Positions 1-38,300 of a DNA stretch of 64,000 nucleotides are shown here, piece after piece (position 1 is the stretch's first letter; each line of letters begins with the position of its first letter). The position numbers and the translations under genes are program-made. The stretch comes from Mycobacterium basiliense (GTDB lineage: Bacteria; Actinomycetota; Actinomycetes; Mycobacteriales; Mycobacteriaceae). Below the pieces are notes generated by a model, which worked only from the letters and a program-made list of their open reading frames with translations, was not told the origin of the DNA and did no database searches. The stretch is from positions 3,100,001 through 3,164,000 of the forward strand of contig NZ_LR130759.1 in assembly GCF_900292015.1 (NCBI RefSeq), in the 5' to 3' direction.

Positions 1-1
1 C

Positions 2-13458
<13,457 letters not shown>

Positions 13459-13475
13459 TAAGGCAGACCCAACAA

Positions 13476-26303
<12,828 letters not shown>

Positions 26304-26304
26304 T

Positions 26305-26308
26305 AGGA
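26305..26308 (+). promoter_or_regulatory. Ribosome binding site deciding the start of PKS C
   Basis: AGGA ends six bases before ATG 26315, and no comparable site precedes the upstream TTG 26300. It sits directly after the PKS B stop, so ribosomes finishing B can re-initiate on C. Confidence 0.6.
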
Positions 26309-26314
26309 AAATCG

Positions 26315-29300
26315 ATGGACGCGCAACTTGCCAAGGCCACCGAAGCCCTTCATAGGGCTGTAAAGCAGGTCGAGCGCCTAACACAGCAGAATCGTGCACT
26401 AATCGCGCGGTCCTCTGAACCTGTGGCGATCGTGGGGATGGGGTGCCGGTTCCCGGGTGGGGCAGACTCGCCGGAACGGTTGTGGAATCTGGTGGCCGGC
26501 GCCCGTGATGTGGTGTCGGAGTTCCCCACTGATCGGGGCTGGGATGTGGAGGGGTTGTTTGACCCTGACCCAGACACGGAGGGTAAGACCTACACCCGCT
26601 ACGGCGGATTCTTGCATGACGCCGGCGATTTCGACGCCGGGTTCTTCGGGATCACACCCGGAGAAGCATTAGCAATGGATCCCCAACAACGACTGCTACT
26701 GGAATGCTCCTGGGAAGCCCTAGAAAACACCGGCATTGACCCCATGACTCTGCGAGGCTCATCCACCGGGGTGTTCGCCGGAACTATCGGACAGGTCTAC
26801 GGAAGTGGGGCCACCGAGGCAAGCGCCTACATGTTGACCGGTTCGCTGTCGAGTGTGGCATCGGGGCGGGTGGCGTATGTGTTGGGGTTGGAAGGTCCTG
26901 CGGTGTCGGTGGATACCGCGTGTTCCTCGTCGTTGGTGGCGCTACATTGGGCGATCCAGTCGTTGCGTTCGGGGGAGTGCGATTTGGCGTTGGCCGGTGG
27001 AGTGACGGTGATGGCCACCCCGTCAGTGTTTGTGGGGTTTTCCCGGCAGCGGGGGCTATCGGTGGATGGGCGGTGCAAACCCTTTGCCGCGGGTGCTGAT
27101 GGGACCGGTTTTTCTGAAGGCGCCGGCATGGTGGTGCTGGAGCGGTTATCGGATGCTCACCGTCTTGGTCATGAAGTGTTAGCGGTGGTGCGTGGTAGTG
27201 CGGTCAATCAAGACGGCGCTAGCAATGGCTTGACTGCACCTAACGGCCCCTCTCAGCAGCGGGTGATCCGGGCCGCGTTAGCCAATGCCGGGTTATCCCC
27301 AGCCGAGGTAGATGCGTTAGAAGCTCATGGCACCGGCACGGTGTTAGGCGATCCCATTGAAGCCCAAGCAATCCTGGCGACTTACGGCCAAGACCGCGAC
27401 CCCCAACGACCACTGTGGTTGGGATCAATCAAATCCAACATGGGCCACACCCAAGCCGCAGCCGGGATCGCCGGAGTGATCAAAATGATCCAAGCCATGC
27501 GCCACACGACGCTACCGGCCAGCCTGCACATCGACCAACCCTCCCCACACGTGGACTGGTCAAGCGGCCACGTGCAATTACTGACCGAACCCCGCCCCTG
27601 GCACACCAACAATCATCCACGCCGAGCCGGCGTGTCCTCATTTGGAATCAGCGGCACCAACGCACACATCATCCTCGAAGAACCCACCACCACCACCCAA
27701 ACCCCACCCACAACAGAACAACCCACACCCAACAAGTCAGCGCTACTGCCATGGGTACTATCCGCCAAATCAGCGGCAGCACTAACCCACCAAGCCCAAC
27801 GACTCGTAAACTTTTTGACCACCAACCCCCAACCCCACCCCCACGACGTGGGCTGGACACTGACCCAACGATCAACCTTTGACCACCGCGCAGTAATCCT
27901 GGGCACAGACCAGCACACCCTACTGACCGGATTAACCGCACTAGCCAACAACCAACCCACCACCAACCTGACCGTCGGACAAGCCCTACCGACCACCAAA
28001 ACCGTAATGGTCTTCCCCGGCCAAGGCTCACAATGGCTAGGCATGGGCACGCAGCTCTATGACCAGTTGCCGGTGTTCACACAGGCCTTCGATGAGATCA
28101 CTGAGGCCCTCGACACGCATTTACGGTTGCCGTTACGTGAAGTGCTCTGGGGGACCGATACGGGGTTGTTAGATAGCACCGAATTTTCCCAACCAGCACT
28201 GTTCGCGGTGGAAACAGCCCTGTTTACGGTGTTACAACACTGGGGCCTAACCGCCGATTTCGTGATGGGTCATTCGGTGGGGGAGTTCAGCGCCGCCTAC
28301 GCCGCCGGCGTGTTATCACTCAACGACGCCGCGATGCTAGTCGCTGCCCGAGGCCGATTGATGCAGACCCTGCCCACCGGTGGAGCCATGATCGCAATCA
28401 ACGCCACCACCGAAGAGATCGAGCCCTTACTCCCAACCGGGGTAGCGATCGCGGCAATCAATGCCCCCGACTCGATCGTCATTTCCGGCCACCAAGCAGC
28501 AGTACACGCCATCGCAGAACAGATGACAACCCAAGGACGCCGAACACGACGACTGGCCGTCTCCCACGCGTTTCACTCCCCGTTGATGGAACCGATACTC
28601 GACGAATTCGAACGCCTAGCCACCCACACCACAATCAACCCACCACAAATCCCCGTGATTTCCAACATCACCGCACAACCAGCCGGACCCCAGTTCGCCT
28701 CAGCCCAATACTGGGTCGAGCACATCCGCCAACCCGTCCGCTTCAGCCAAAGCATCCACTACCTACAAAACCACGGAGTAACACACTTCCTAGAGACCGG
28801 CCCAGCAAGCGGACTAACCACGGCAATAGAACAATCATCAACACCAACACAACCGGTAATCACCACCGGACTAACCAAAAACCACCCCGAACTCACCTCA
28901 CTGCTCACCACAGCAAGCCAAGCCTTCACCAGCGGGGTAGAAATCAACTGGCGCTCCCTGCTCACCAGTGGACACCAAATACCCTTGCCCACCTACGCCT
29001 TCCAACGACGCCGCTACTGGCTACAACCCAACACAACAACCACGTCTGACCCGACCGGACTGGGCCTGCGAGCAGCCCAACACCCCCTCTTAGGCGCGGT
29101 AATCCACCACCCCGAAACCGGCGAAGTCATCCTGACCGGGCGACTATCCCACACAACCCACCCCTGGCTCACCGACTACGCCGTAGCAGGAGTGGTGCTC
29201 TTCCCCGGCACCGGATATGTCGAACTAGCACTTCGCGCCGGTAATGAGGTCGCATGTCCGATGGTGTGGGACCTCACGATGGAGGCGCCGCTGGTCCTAA

Positions 29301-32300
29301 CCCCTGAGGGGGCACGACAGATTGAGGTGGTGCTGAACGCGGCGGGTGAGGATGAAAAGCGGAACTTTTGCATTTATTCGCGCGCCGAGCTCGACTCGGA
29401 CCAGACGTGGACCCTACACGCTCGAGGAGTCGTAGCGCCGCGGAATACGAGCCCGAGCGCGAGCGAAATCGCTGGGCACTGGCCACCGATAGGTGCTGAA
29501 CGGGTCGATAGCGCTGGCGCGTACGAGACGCTGGCGGAGCGCGGCTATGAGTACGGACCAGCGTTTCAAGGCTTGACCGCACTCTGGCAGCGAGGTCAGG
29601 AAGTATTCGCTGAGGTTGCGGCGCCACGGGACGTATCGAAAGAACTTGGTCACTTCGAGATCCATCCGGCCCTCCTTGATGCTGCGTTGCAGCCCAAGAC
29701 TCTGACAGATGGCGCAGATACAACTCCGTTGCCGTTCTCGTGGGAAGGGGTTTCTCTGTGGGCGGCGGGAGCGTCGACCTTGCGGGTGCATATTGCTCCC
29801 CGCGGCGATGGCCGGGTCTCGTTATGGGCGGCCGACCCGGACGGACGGCCCGTGTTCTCGGTGGCATCGTTGCAGACTCGACCGACGTCGGCGGAGCAGC
29901 TAGCTGAGGCTGGTGGTTCTGCGGTCTCAGATGGGTTGATGGAGGTGGTGTGGTCACCGCTAACGCCACCGGATCAGCTACCGCCGCTCTCGGTTGCCTC
30001 GTGGGGAGACGTCGCCTCTGACCACGAGCCTCTCATCGCAGACGTAGTGCTCCTGGACTGCGGCCCGTCCAGCGGCGACACCGATACGGTCCAGCGAACC
30101 CATCGGCTAACGCATCAGGTGCTGGGCGTTTTGCAGACCTGGCTGGGCCAACAACGATTTGGCTTAGGCACATTGCTGATAGTTACCCGGGGCGCCGTCG
30201 CCCTGCCTGACGAGACGGTCTCGGATCCGGCTGGTTCGGCGGTGTGGGGCTTGGTGCGGTCGTCGCAGTCAGAAGATCCCGGCCGCGTGATCATCGTCGA
30301 TGCCGACCAATCGGACGTCGACGTCACGGCGGTGGTAGCAGCGCAAGAGCCGCAAGTCGTGGTGCGGGGCGGGGTCGTGCACGCCGCACGTCTGGCCCGT
30401 ATTCAAGTCGACGCCCAGCGGGATCGCTCGACGTCGTTCCCTGATGTGGTTCTAATCACCGGGGGCACAGGAGGTTTAGGCGCAGAGCTCGCCCGGCACC
30501 TGGTGACCAAACGGGGAGTGCAACGGCTGGTACTAGTCAGTCGGCGTGGGCCAGATGCGCCCGGTGCGGCTCACCTGCAAGCCGAGCTGTCGGAATTAGG
30601 TGCCGACGTGCGGACTGAGGCATGCGACGTGTCCGACCGAGCCGCTGTGCACGAGTTGGTGGCCTCCATTCCCGGATTGACCGGCGTCATACATACCGCC
30701 GCAGTGTTCGATAATGGCTTAGTCCCATCGTTGACAGCGGACCGGATCGACACGGTGCTGGCCGCCAAGGCCGATTCTGCGTGGTATTTGCATGAAGCCA
30801 CCGAGAATCTCGACCTCTCGGTTTTCATCATGTATTCATCGGAAGCCGGTGTCCTTGGAGGCGCAGGACAAGGTAACTATGCGGCCGCCAACTGCTTTCT
30901 CGACGGCCTAGCCGCTTATCGGCGGTCGCGTGGACTGGCCGGGCAAGCGATCGCGTGGGGCATATGGGCTCAGAGCAGAGAGTTCATCGGTGGGGTCGAG
31001 CTGGCCCGTCTCGACCGGACCGGGCTGGCCCCGATATCAACGAAGCTGTGGCTGCAGTGGTTTGACGAAATAGCCGCGTCAAGTCAAATCTCTGTGGTAG
31101 CGGCACGACTGGATCTTTCCGCATTGCGACGGGAGGCCGCGGACGGACAACTTCAGCCGATGTTGCGAGGGTTGGTGGCTGGGATGCGCTCGCCAGGCCA
31201 AGGTCCAGCACTAAGGAAGCTGCGCAGGCGGTTGCAAGGGTTATCCGAAGCTGAACAAAAACAGATTCTTGTCGATTTGGCGCGCAGCGAGGCCGGAGTC
31301 GTGTTGGGGCACGACGCCGCCGCCATCAATCCTGACACCACATTCCAGGACTTGGGATTTAACTCACTAAGCGCAGTTGACCTACGTAATCGTCTGAAAA
31401 CTGTTACTGGGCTTAATCTTTCACCAACACTAGTCTTCGATTACCCCACCCCCTTTGCGTTGGCGACATATCTGGGCGAACAGCTCATAGGTTCGTCGCC
31501 TGTGCACTTGTCGATGGCGCGGGCGCGGGTGGGTCTGGGCGAGCCGGTGGCGATTGTGGGGATGGGGTGTCGGTTTCCGGGTGGGGTGGACTCGCCCGCG
31601 GGCCTATGGGAGATGGTGGCCAACGGCCGCGATGTGATCTCTGAGTTCCCCGCTGATCGGGGCTGGGATGTCGATGGGTTGTATGACCCGGATCCGGACG
31701 CGGTGGGTAAGACGTACACACGCTGGGGCGGGTTCTTACATGACGCTGGTGATTTCGACGCCGCGTTCTTCGGTATCACTGCGCGCGAGGCGTTGGTGAT
31801 GGATCCCCAACAAAGGCTGTTGTTGGAGTGCTCCTGGGAAGCCCTGGAACGCGCAGGGATTGACCCCGTATCGCTGCGAGGGTCAGCAACCGGAGTATTC
31901 ACTGGGCTCGCAGGCTCTGGTTACGCACAAAGCTACGGGAGTGGGGCGCCCGAGGAGGTGGAGATTTACGGAGTGACCGGGCAAGTCCTGAGTGTGGCAT
32001 CGGGACGGGTCGCGTACGTTTTGGGTCTGGAAGGTCCTGCGGTATCGGTGGACACGGCGTGCTCGTCGTCATTGGTGACACTGCACTGGGCAATCCAGTC
32101 GTTGCGTTCGGGGGAGTGCGATTTGGCGTTGGCCAGTGGGGTCGCGGTGATGGCGTCTCCGGCGGGCTTTGTGGGATTTGCGCGCCAGCGGGCAATATCA
32201 CCGGATGGGCGCTGCAAAGCGTTCGCCGGGGCAGCTGATGGGACCGGGTTTTCCGAGGGCGTCGGGGTCTTGGTGGTAGAACGGCTTTCTGACGCTCTCC

Positions 32301-35300
32301 GTCTTGGTCATGAAGTGTTAGCGGTGGTGCGTGGTAGTGCGGTCAATCAAGACGGCGCTAGCAATGGCTTGACTGCACCTAACGGCCCCTCTCAGCAGCG
32401 GGTGATCCGGGCCGCGTTAGCCAATGCCGGGTTATCCCCAGCCGAGGTAGATGCGTTAGAAGCTCATGGCACCGGCACGGTGTTAGGCGATCCCATTGAA
32501 GCCCAAGCAATCCTGGCGACTTACGGCCAAGACCGCGACCCCCAACGACCACTGTGGTTGGGATCAATCAAATCCAACATGGGCCACACCCAAGCCGCAG
32601 CCGGGATCGCCGGAGTGATCAAAATGATCCAAGCCATGCGCCACACGACGCTACCGGCCAGCCTGCACATCGACCAACCCTCCCCACACGTGGACTGGTC
32701 AAGCGGCCACGTGCAATTACTGACCGAACCCCGCCCCTGGCACACCAACAATCATCCACGCCGAGCCGGCGTGTCCTCATTTGGAATCAGCGGCACCAAC
32801 GCACACGTCATCCTGGAGGAGCCGTCGCTGGGGGAAAGCCAAACCGTAATAACGAACTTCAGAGATATCGGGTTGTCGGTGGTGCCGTGGGTGGTGTCGG
32901 CCAAATCGGAATCGGCGTTAGCAGGGCAAGCGCGACGGCTGCTGGACTTTGTGCACGCTGATCACGGCTTGGCGGCCGTTGATGTGGGCCGCTCGTTGGC
33001 GGGGCGGTCGGTGTTTGAGCACCGTGCGGTGGTGGTGGGGGCGGATCGCGACGTGTTGTTAGCGGGATTAGCCGCCGTAGCTGGCGGGCAGCCGAGTACC
33101 GGTGTGGTAGTAGGCCAGGCCCGGCAGGTGGGCAAGACAGTGATGGTGTTTCCCGGCCAGGGCTCACAATGGGTGGGGATGGGCGTCGAATTGCTCGAAT
33201 CATCGCCCGTTTTCGCCGAAGAGATGGCCCGATGCGCGGAGGCGTTGGACGCGTGGGTGGAGTGGTCGCTGCTGAATGTGGTGCGTGGCGTGGAGGGGGC
33301 GCCGGGGCTGGATCGGGTTGATGTGATGCAGCCAGCGTTGTGGTCGTTGATGGTGTCGCTGGCGGCGTTGTGGCGTTCGGTGGGAGTGGTGCCGGATGCG
33401 GTCATCGGCCATTCGCAGGGCGAGATCGCCGCGGCGTGTGCCGCGGGCGCGTTGTCGTTGGAGGATGGAGCGGCGGTGGTGGCGTGCCGGAGCCGGCTAT
33501 TGGCACCGTTGGCCGGCGCGAGTGGTGGGATGGCTGTTATACACCTACCCGCCACTGAGGTCATGAAGCGCTTGGACCGTTGGCCGGTGGAAATTTCCGC
33601 ACTCAATAGCCCTCAAGCGACTGTTGTTTCGGGCGAGATGAAGAACCTCAGGAAGATTGTCATCGAGTGTGAATCAGCTGGGATTCGAGCATTTCGGATT
33701 CCCTCGAGCGTTTCCGGCCATTCGCCGGTAGTCGAGCAGTCCAGGGATGAATTGCTCGGCGAGCTAGATGCCGTGCAACCGATGAGGTCGACTGACACCG
33801 AGTTCTATTCGACGGTCACTGGCGGCTTGCTCGACACGGCACGCCTGGATAGCAACTACTGGTATCGGAATCTCAGAGACACCGTTCAATTCGAGCCGGC
33901 GGTCAGCCGGTTGCTGGCAAACGGCTATGACGTGTTCGTTGAGGCCAGCCCGCATCCGGTGTTGCTGGCCGATATTGAAGAATGTGCCGCCGCTGGCTCG
34001 GGGGCGTCCTCCAGCGGCGTGACCGTCATTCCGACGCTCGGTCGTGACGACGGTGACCTGCGCCGTTTCTGGCTATCGGTGGGCCAGGCTTTCCTGGCCG
34101 GTCTCGCCGTCGATTGGCGGTCTGTGTTTGCCGGTCCTTCTGCCCACCCGGTTGAGTTGCCCACGTATGCCTTTGAGCGGCATAGGTTTTGGCTGTCAAC
34201 GGCAGCGGCCGGTAGCGGGGACGCTGCCGGTTTGGGACAGTCGAAGGCCCACCATGCGTTGTTGGGCGCCGTGATACACCAGGCCGAGTCGGGTGGAGTC
34301 GTTCTGACCGGGCGGTTGTCGCAGTCTGCCCAGCCGTGGCTGGCCGATCACGCCGTGTCGGGGGTGGTGTTATTCCCGGGCACCGGATTTGTGGAGCTCG
34401 TCATCCGCGCCGGTGACGAGGTCGGTTGCGCGGGCATCGACGAATTAGTGTTGGCCGCACCCTTGCTGCTTCCTGCCGGTGGGGGAGTGCAGGTGCAGGT
34501 AGTGGTAGGCGCCGCCGGCCAGTTGGGCCGGCGCGCGGTGTCGGTGTACTCGCGCAGCGAGCAACCTGATGCCGAATGGGTGTTGCACGCCGAGGCCACG
34601 GTAGTGGTGGAGGCGATACCGGCTGGCGCGGATCTGTCGGTGTGGCCTCCCACGGATGCGGTGGCCCTCGATGTCACCGATGCCTACCCGAGGCTGGCGG
34701 AGCGAGGGTATGACTACGGGCCGGCGTTTCGAGGTTTGACCGCGGTGTGGCGGCGCGACCAAGAAATATTTGCCGAGGTCGCCGTCCCCGAGGATGTTGA
34801 TGTCGAGGTCGACGAATTCGGGATTCATCCCGCGGTGCTCGATGCCGTGCTGCACGCCGCGGCCGTTGCCAACAACACCGACCCCGATCAGACGCTGTTG
34901 CCGTTCTCCTGGAGCGGAGTGACGCTGCATGCCGGGGGTGCCTCGCGGGTACGGGCACGCCTGACCCTGCTAGATGGCGACCAACCGGGTGAGGCGGTGT
35001 CGGTCGAACTCGCCGATGCGGCCGGATTGCCCGTGTTGACGGTCCGCGCGGTGGCAACCCGCCCGATTAGCGCTGAGCAGCTGAACGCAGCGTTGAACGC
35101 GACGGCCGACATAGGGTCCGATCGAGAGCTGTTAGACGTGACGTGGACGCCGATCAACATAAAAGACACCATCACTCACACCACCGAACAACCCGTGGTG
35201 ATGTCCTGGAACACCTTCCACACCACCACCCCCACCACCGACAACCACCACATCGTCATCTGGGAATACCCACCCACCACCACACCACCAGTGGAATCGG

Positions 35301-38300
35301 TCTACCACGCCACCCACACCGCACTAAACACCGTCCAACAATGGCTTAACTCAACACAATCCCACCCCACCACCACACTGGTAATAGTGACCCACCACGC
35401 AGTGGGACTACCCGACGAGGACACCACCGACCTCGCCGCAGCCGCACTATGGGGCCTCATCCGCTCCGCCCAAAACGAACACCCCGGCCAAATCGTGTTG
35501 ATCGACACCGACACCACCGACCACACCAACACCGACTGGGCCAACCTAATCAACACCACAGAACCACAACTACTCATCCGCAACCACACCACATACGCCC
35601 CACGACTAACCCCGGTTTCTCCGCTGCTGGCGTTGCCAGCGGGGGAGTCAGGCTGGGCGCTGACCGCCGGGGGTAGCGGCACACTGCAGGATCTGACGAT
35701 ACGGCCGTACCCGCCGGCCCAGGCGCCGCTGCAGGCGGGCCAACTACGGGTGGCGGTCAGCGCGGTCGGGGTCAATTTCCGGGATGTGTTGGTGGCCCTG
35801 GCGGTGGTGTCCGATCCGGCCGCGGTGCTTGGTGGACTGGGTGCAGAGGGCGCCGGGGTGGTGGTGGAGGTTGGGCCCGAGGTGACCGATGTAGCCGTTG
35901 GTGATCGGGTGCTCGGGTTGATCACTGGGGTGGGTCCGTTGGCGGTCGTCGATCAGCGGGTGGTGGTCACGATGCCGTCGGAGTGGTCGTTTGCCCAGGC
36001 CGCGACGGTGCCGTCGGCGTTCTTGACGGCTTGGTACGGGTTAGCCGATCTGGCTGCGCTGCAGCCGGGGGAGTCGGTGCTGATTCATGCCGGTACCGGC
36101 GGGGTGGGTATGGCCGCGGTGCAGCTGGCCCGCCATTGGGGGGCGCAGGTGTTTGTCACCGCCAGCCGCGGTAAGTGGGACACGCTGCGCGCCATGGGGT
36201 TTGATGATGACCACATCGGTGATTCACGCACCCTGGAATTCGAGCAAAAGTTCATGGAGACCACCGGCGGGCGCGGCGTCGACGTGGTGCTCAACGCGCT
36301 GGCCGGGGAGTTCAACGATGCCTCACTGCGCCTACTAGCCAGTGGGGGACGGTTTATCGAAATGGGCAAGACCGATATCCGTGATCCACAACTGATCGCC
36401 ACCGAACACCCCGGCGTCACCTACCACGTGATTAATCTGCCCGACGTCCACCCGGCGCGCATCCGCCAGATGTTGGTCGAGGTGATCGAGTTGTTTGAGG
36501 CTGGGGCACTGCAGTTGTTGCCGATGCGTAGCTGGGATGTGCGCTGTGCGCCAGAGGCTTACCGGTTTGTCAGCCAGGCGCGTCATGTCGGCAAGGTGGT
36601 GTTGACCATGCCCGCAACGTGGACCGACACCCTGGCTCAAGGCACGGTGTTGGTCACCGGGGGGACCGGGATGGTCGGTGCGGTGTTGGCCCGCCATGTC
36701 GTTAGCGCCTACGGGGTGGGTCATGTGGTGTTGGTCAGCCGCTCTGGAGATAGTGCACCGGGGTCAACCGCGTTGGTGGCATCACTGCACCAGGCCGGAG
36801 CCACCCGGGTCGAGGTATTGGCCTGTGACGTGGCCGACCCCGACGCGCTAACTCAGTTGATGACTCAGCTAGACCAGCACTGGCCACCACTGACCGGAGT
36901 GATCCATGCCGCGGGCACTCTCGATGACGCAGTGATCACCTCACTGACCCCCCAACGCCTCAACACAGTGTTAGCCGCCAAAGTCGACGCCGCATGGAAT
37001 CTGCATCAAGCAACCCGTAATTCAGCACTATCACTGTTTGTGCTGTGTTCCTCAATGGCCGGAATACTCGGCAACCCAGGACAAGCCAACTACGCAGCAG
37101 CCAACACCTTTCTCGACGCACTAGCCACCTCACGCCGAGCAACCGGACTCCCCGCACTATCACTGGCATGGGGACTATGGGAACAAACCAGCACCATGAG
37201 CGCTCATCTGGGTGCACACGAGGTCTCACGAATCAGTCGCGGCGGAATCACCGCCATGACCGCCCACCAAGCCGTCGAACTCTTCGACACCGCACTCCTA
37301 ACCGACCACCCCGTGGTCATGGCCGCACGGCTAGACCGAAGCGCACTGGCCAACCCGGTGTCCAACCAACAACTACCCCCACTGTTCACCAACCTGATCC
37401 ACCACCCCCGACGACGGCTCATCCACCACGACACCACCACAGCTAGCTCCGCCTTAGCGCAGCGCCTACATGGACTAGCCACTACCGAACGCCATCAGGT
37501 GTTGGTGGAGTTGGTGTGTGCACAAGTAGCCGCGGTGTTAGGCCACCCCGACCCCCAAAACATCACACCCGAACGAGCGTTTCAAGACCAGGGATTTGAC
37601 TCCCTAACCGCAGTCGAACTGCGCAACCGCCTCAAAACCACTACCGGACTAACCCTTTCACCCACCCTGACCTTCGACTACCCCACCCCAACCGCGGTAG
37701 CGGAGTACCTCGGAAAACAACTGGGTGCAACCGAGCCGATCGCCACGCCGGTAGCGCCGGCGCGGGTGCGTATCGACGACGAGCCGATAGCGATCGTGGG
37801 GATGGGATGCCGGTTCCCCGGTGGGGTCCACTCACCCGCGGGCCTATGGGACATGCTGGCCAACGGCCGCGATGTAATCTCACAGTTCCCCACCGATCGG
37901 GGCTGGGATGTGGATGGGTTGTTTGACCCTGACCCAGACGCGGAGGGTAAGACCTACACCCGCTTGGGCGGGTTCTTAACGGATGTGGCCGGTTTTGATG
38001 CCGGGTTCTTCGGGATCACTGCTGGTGAGGCAATAGCGATGGATCCCCAGCAACGACTGCTACTGGAATGCTCCTGGGAAGCCCTAGAAAACGCCGGCAT
38101 TGACCCCATGACTCTGCGAGGCTCATCCACCGGGGTGTTCACCGGGCTCGCCGGCTCTGCTTATGCCCACGGCTTCCGGAGCGGCATAACCGACGAGGTC
38201 GAGGTCTACGGGTTGACCGGTTCGCTGCCGAGTGTGGCCTCGGGGCGGGTGGCGTATGTGTTGGGGTTGGAAGGTCCTGCGGTGTCGGTGGATACCGCGT

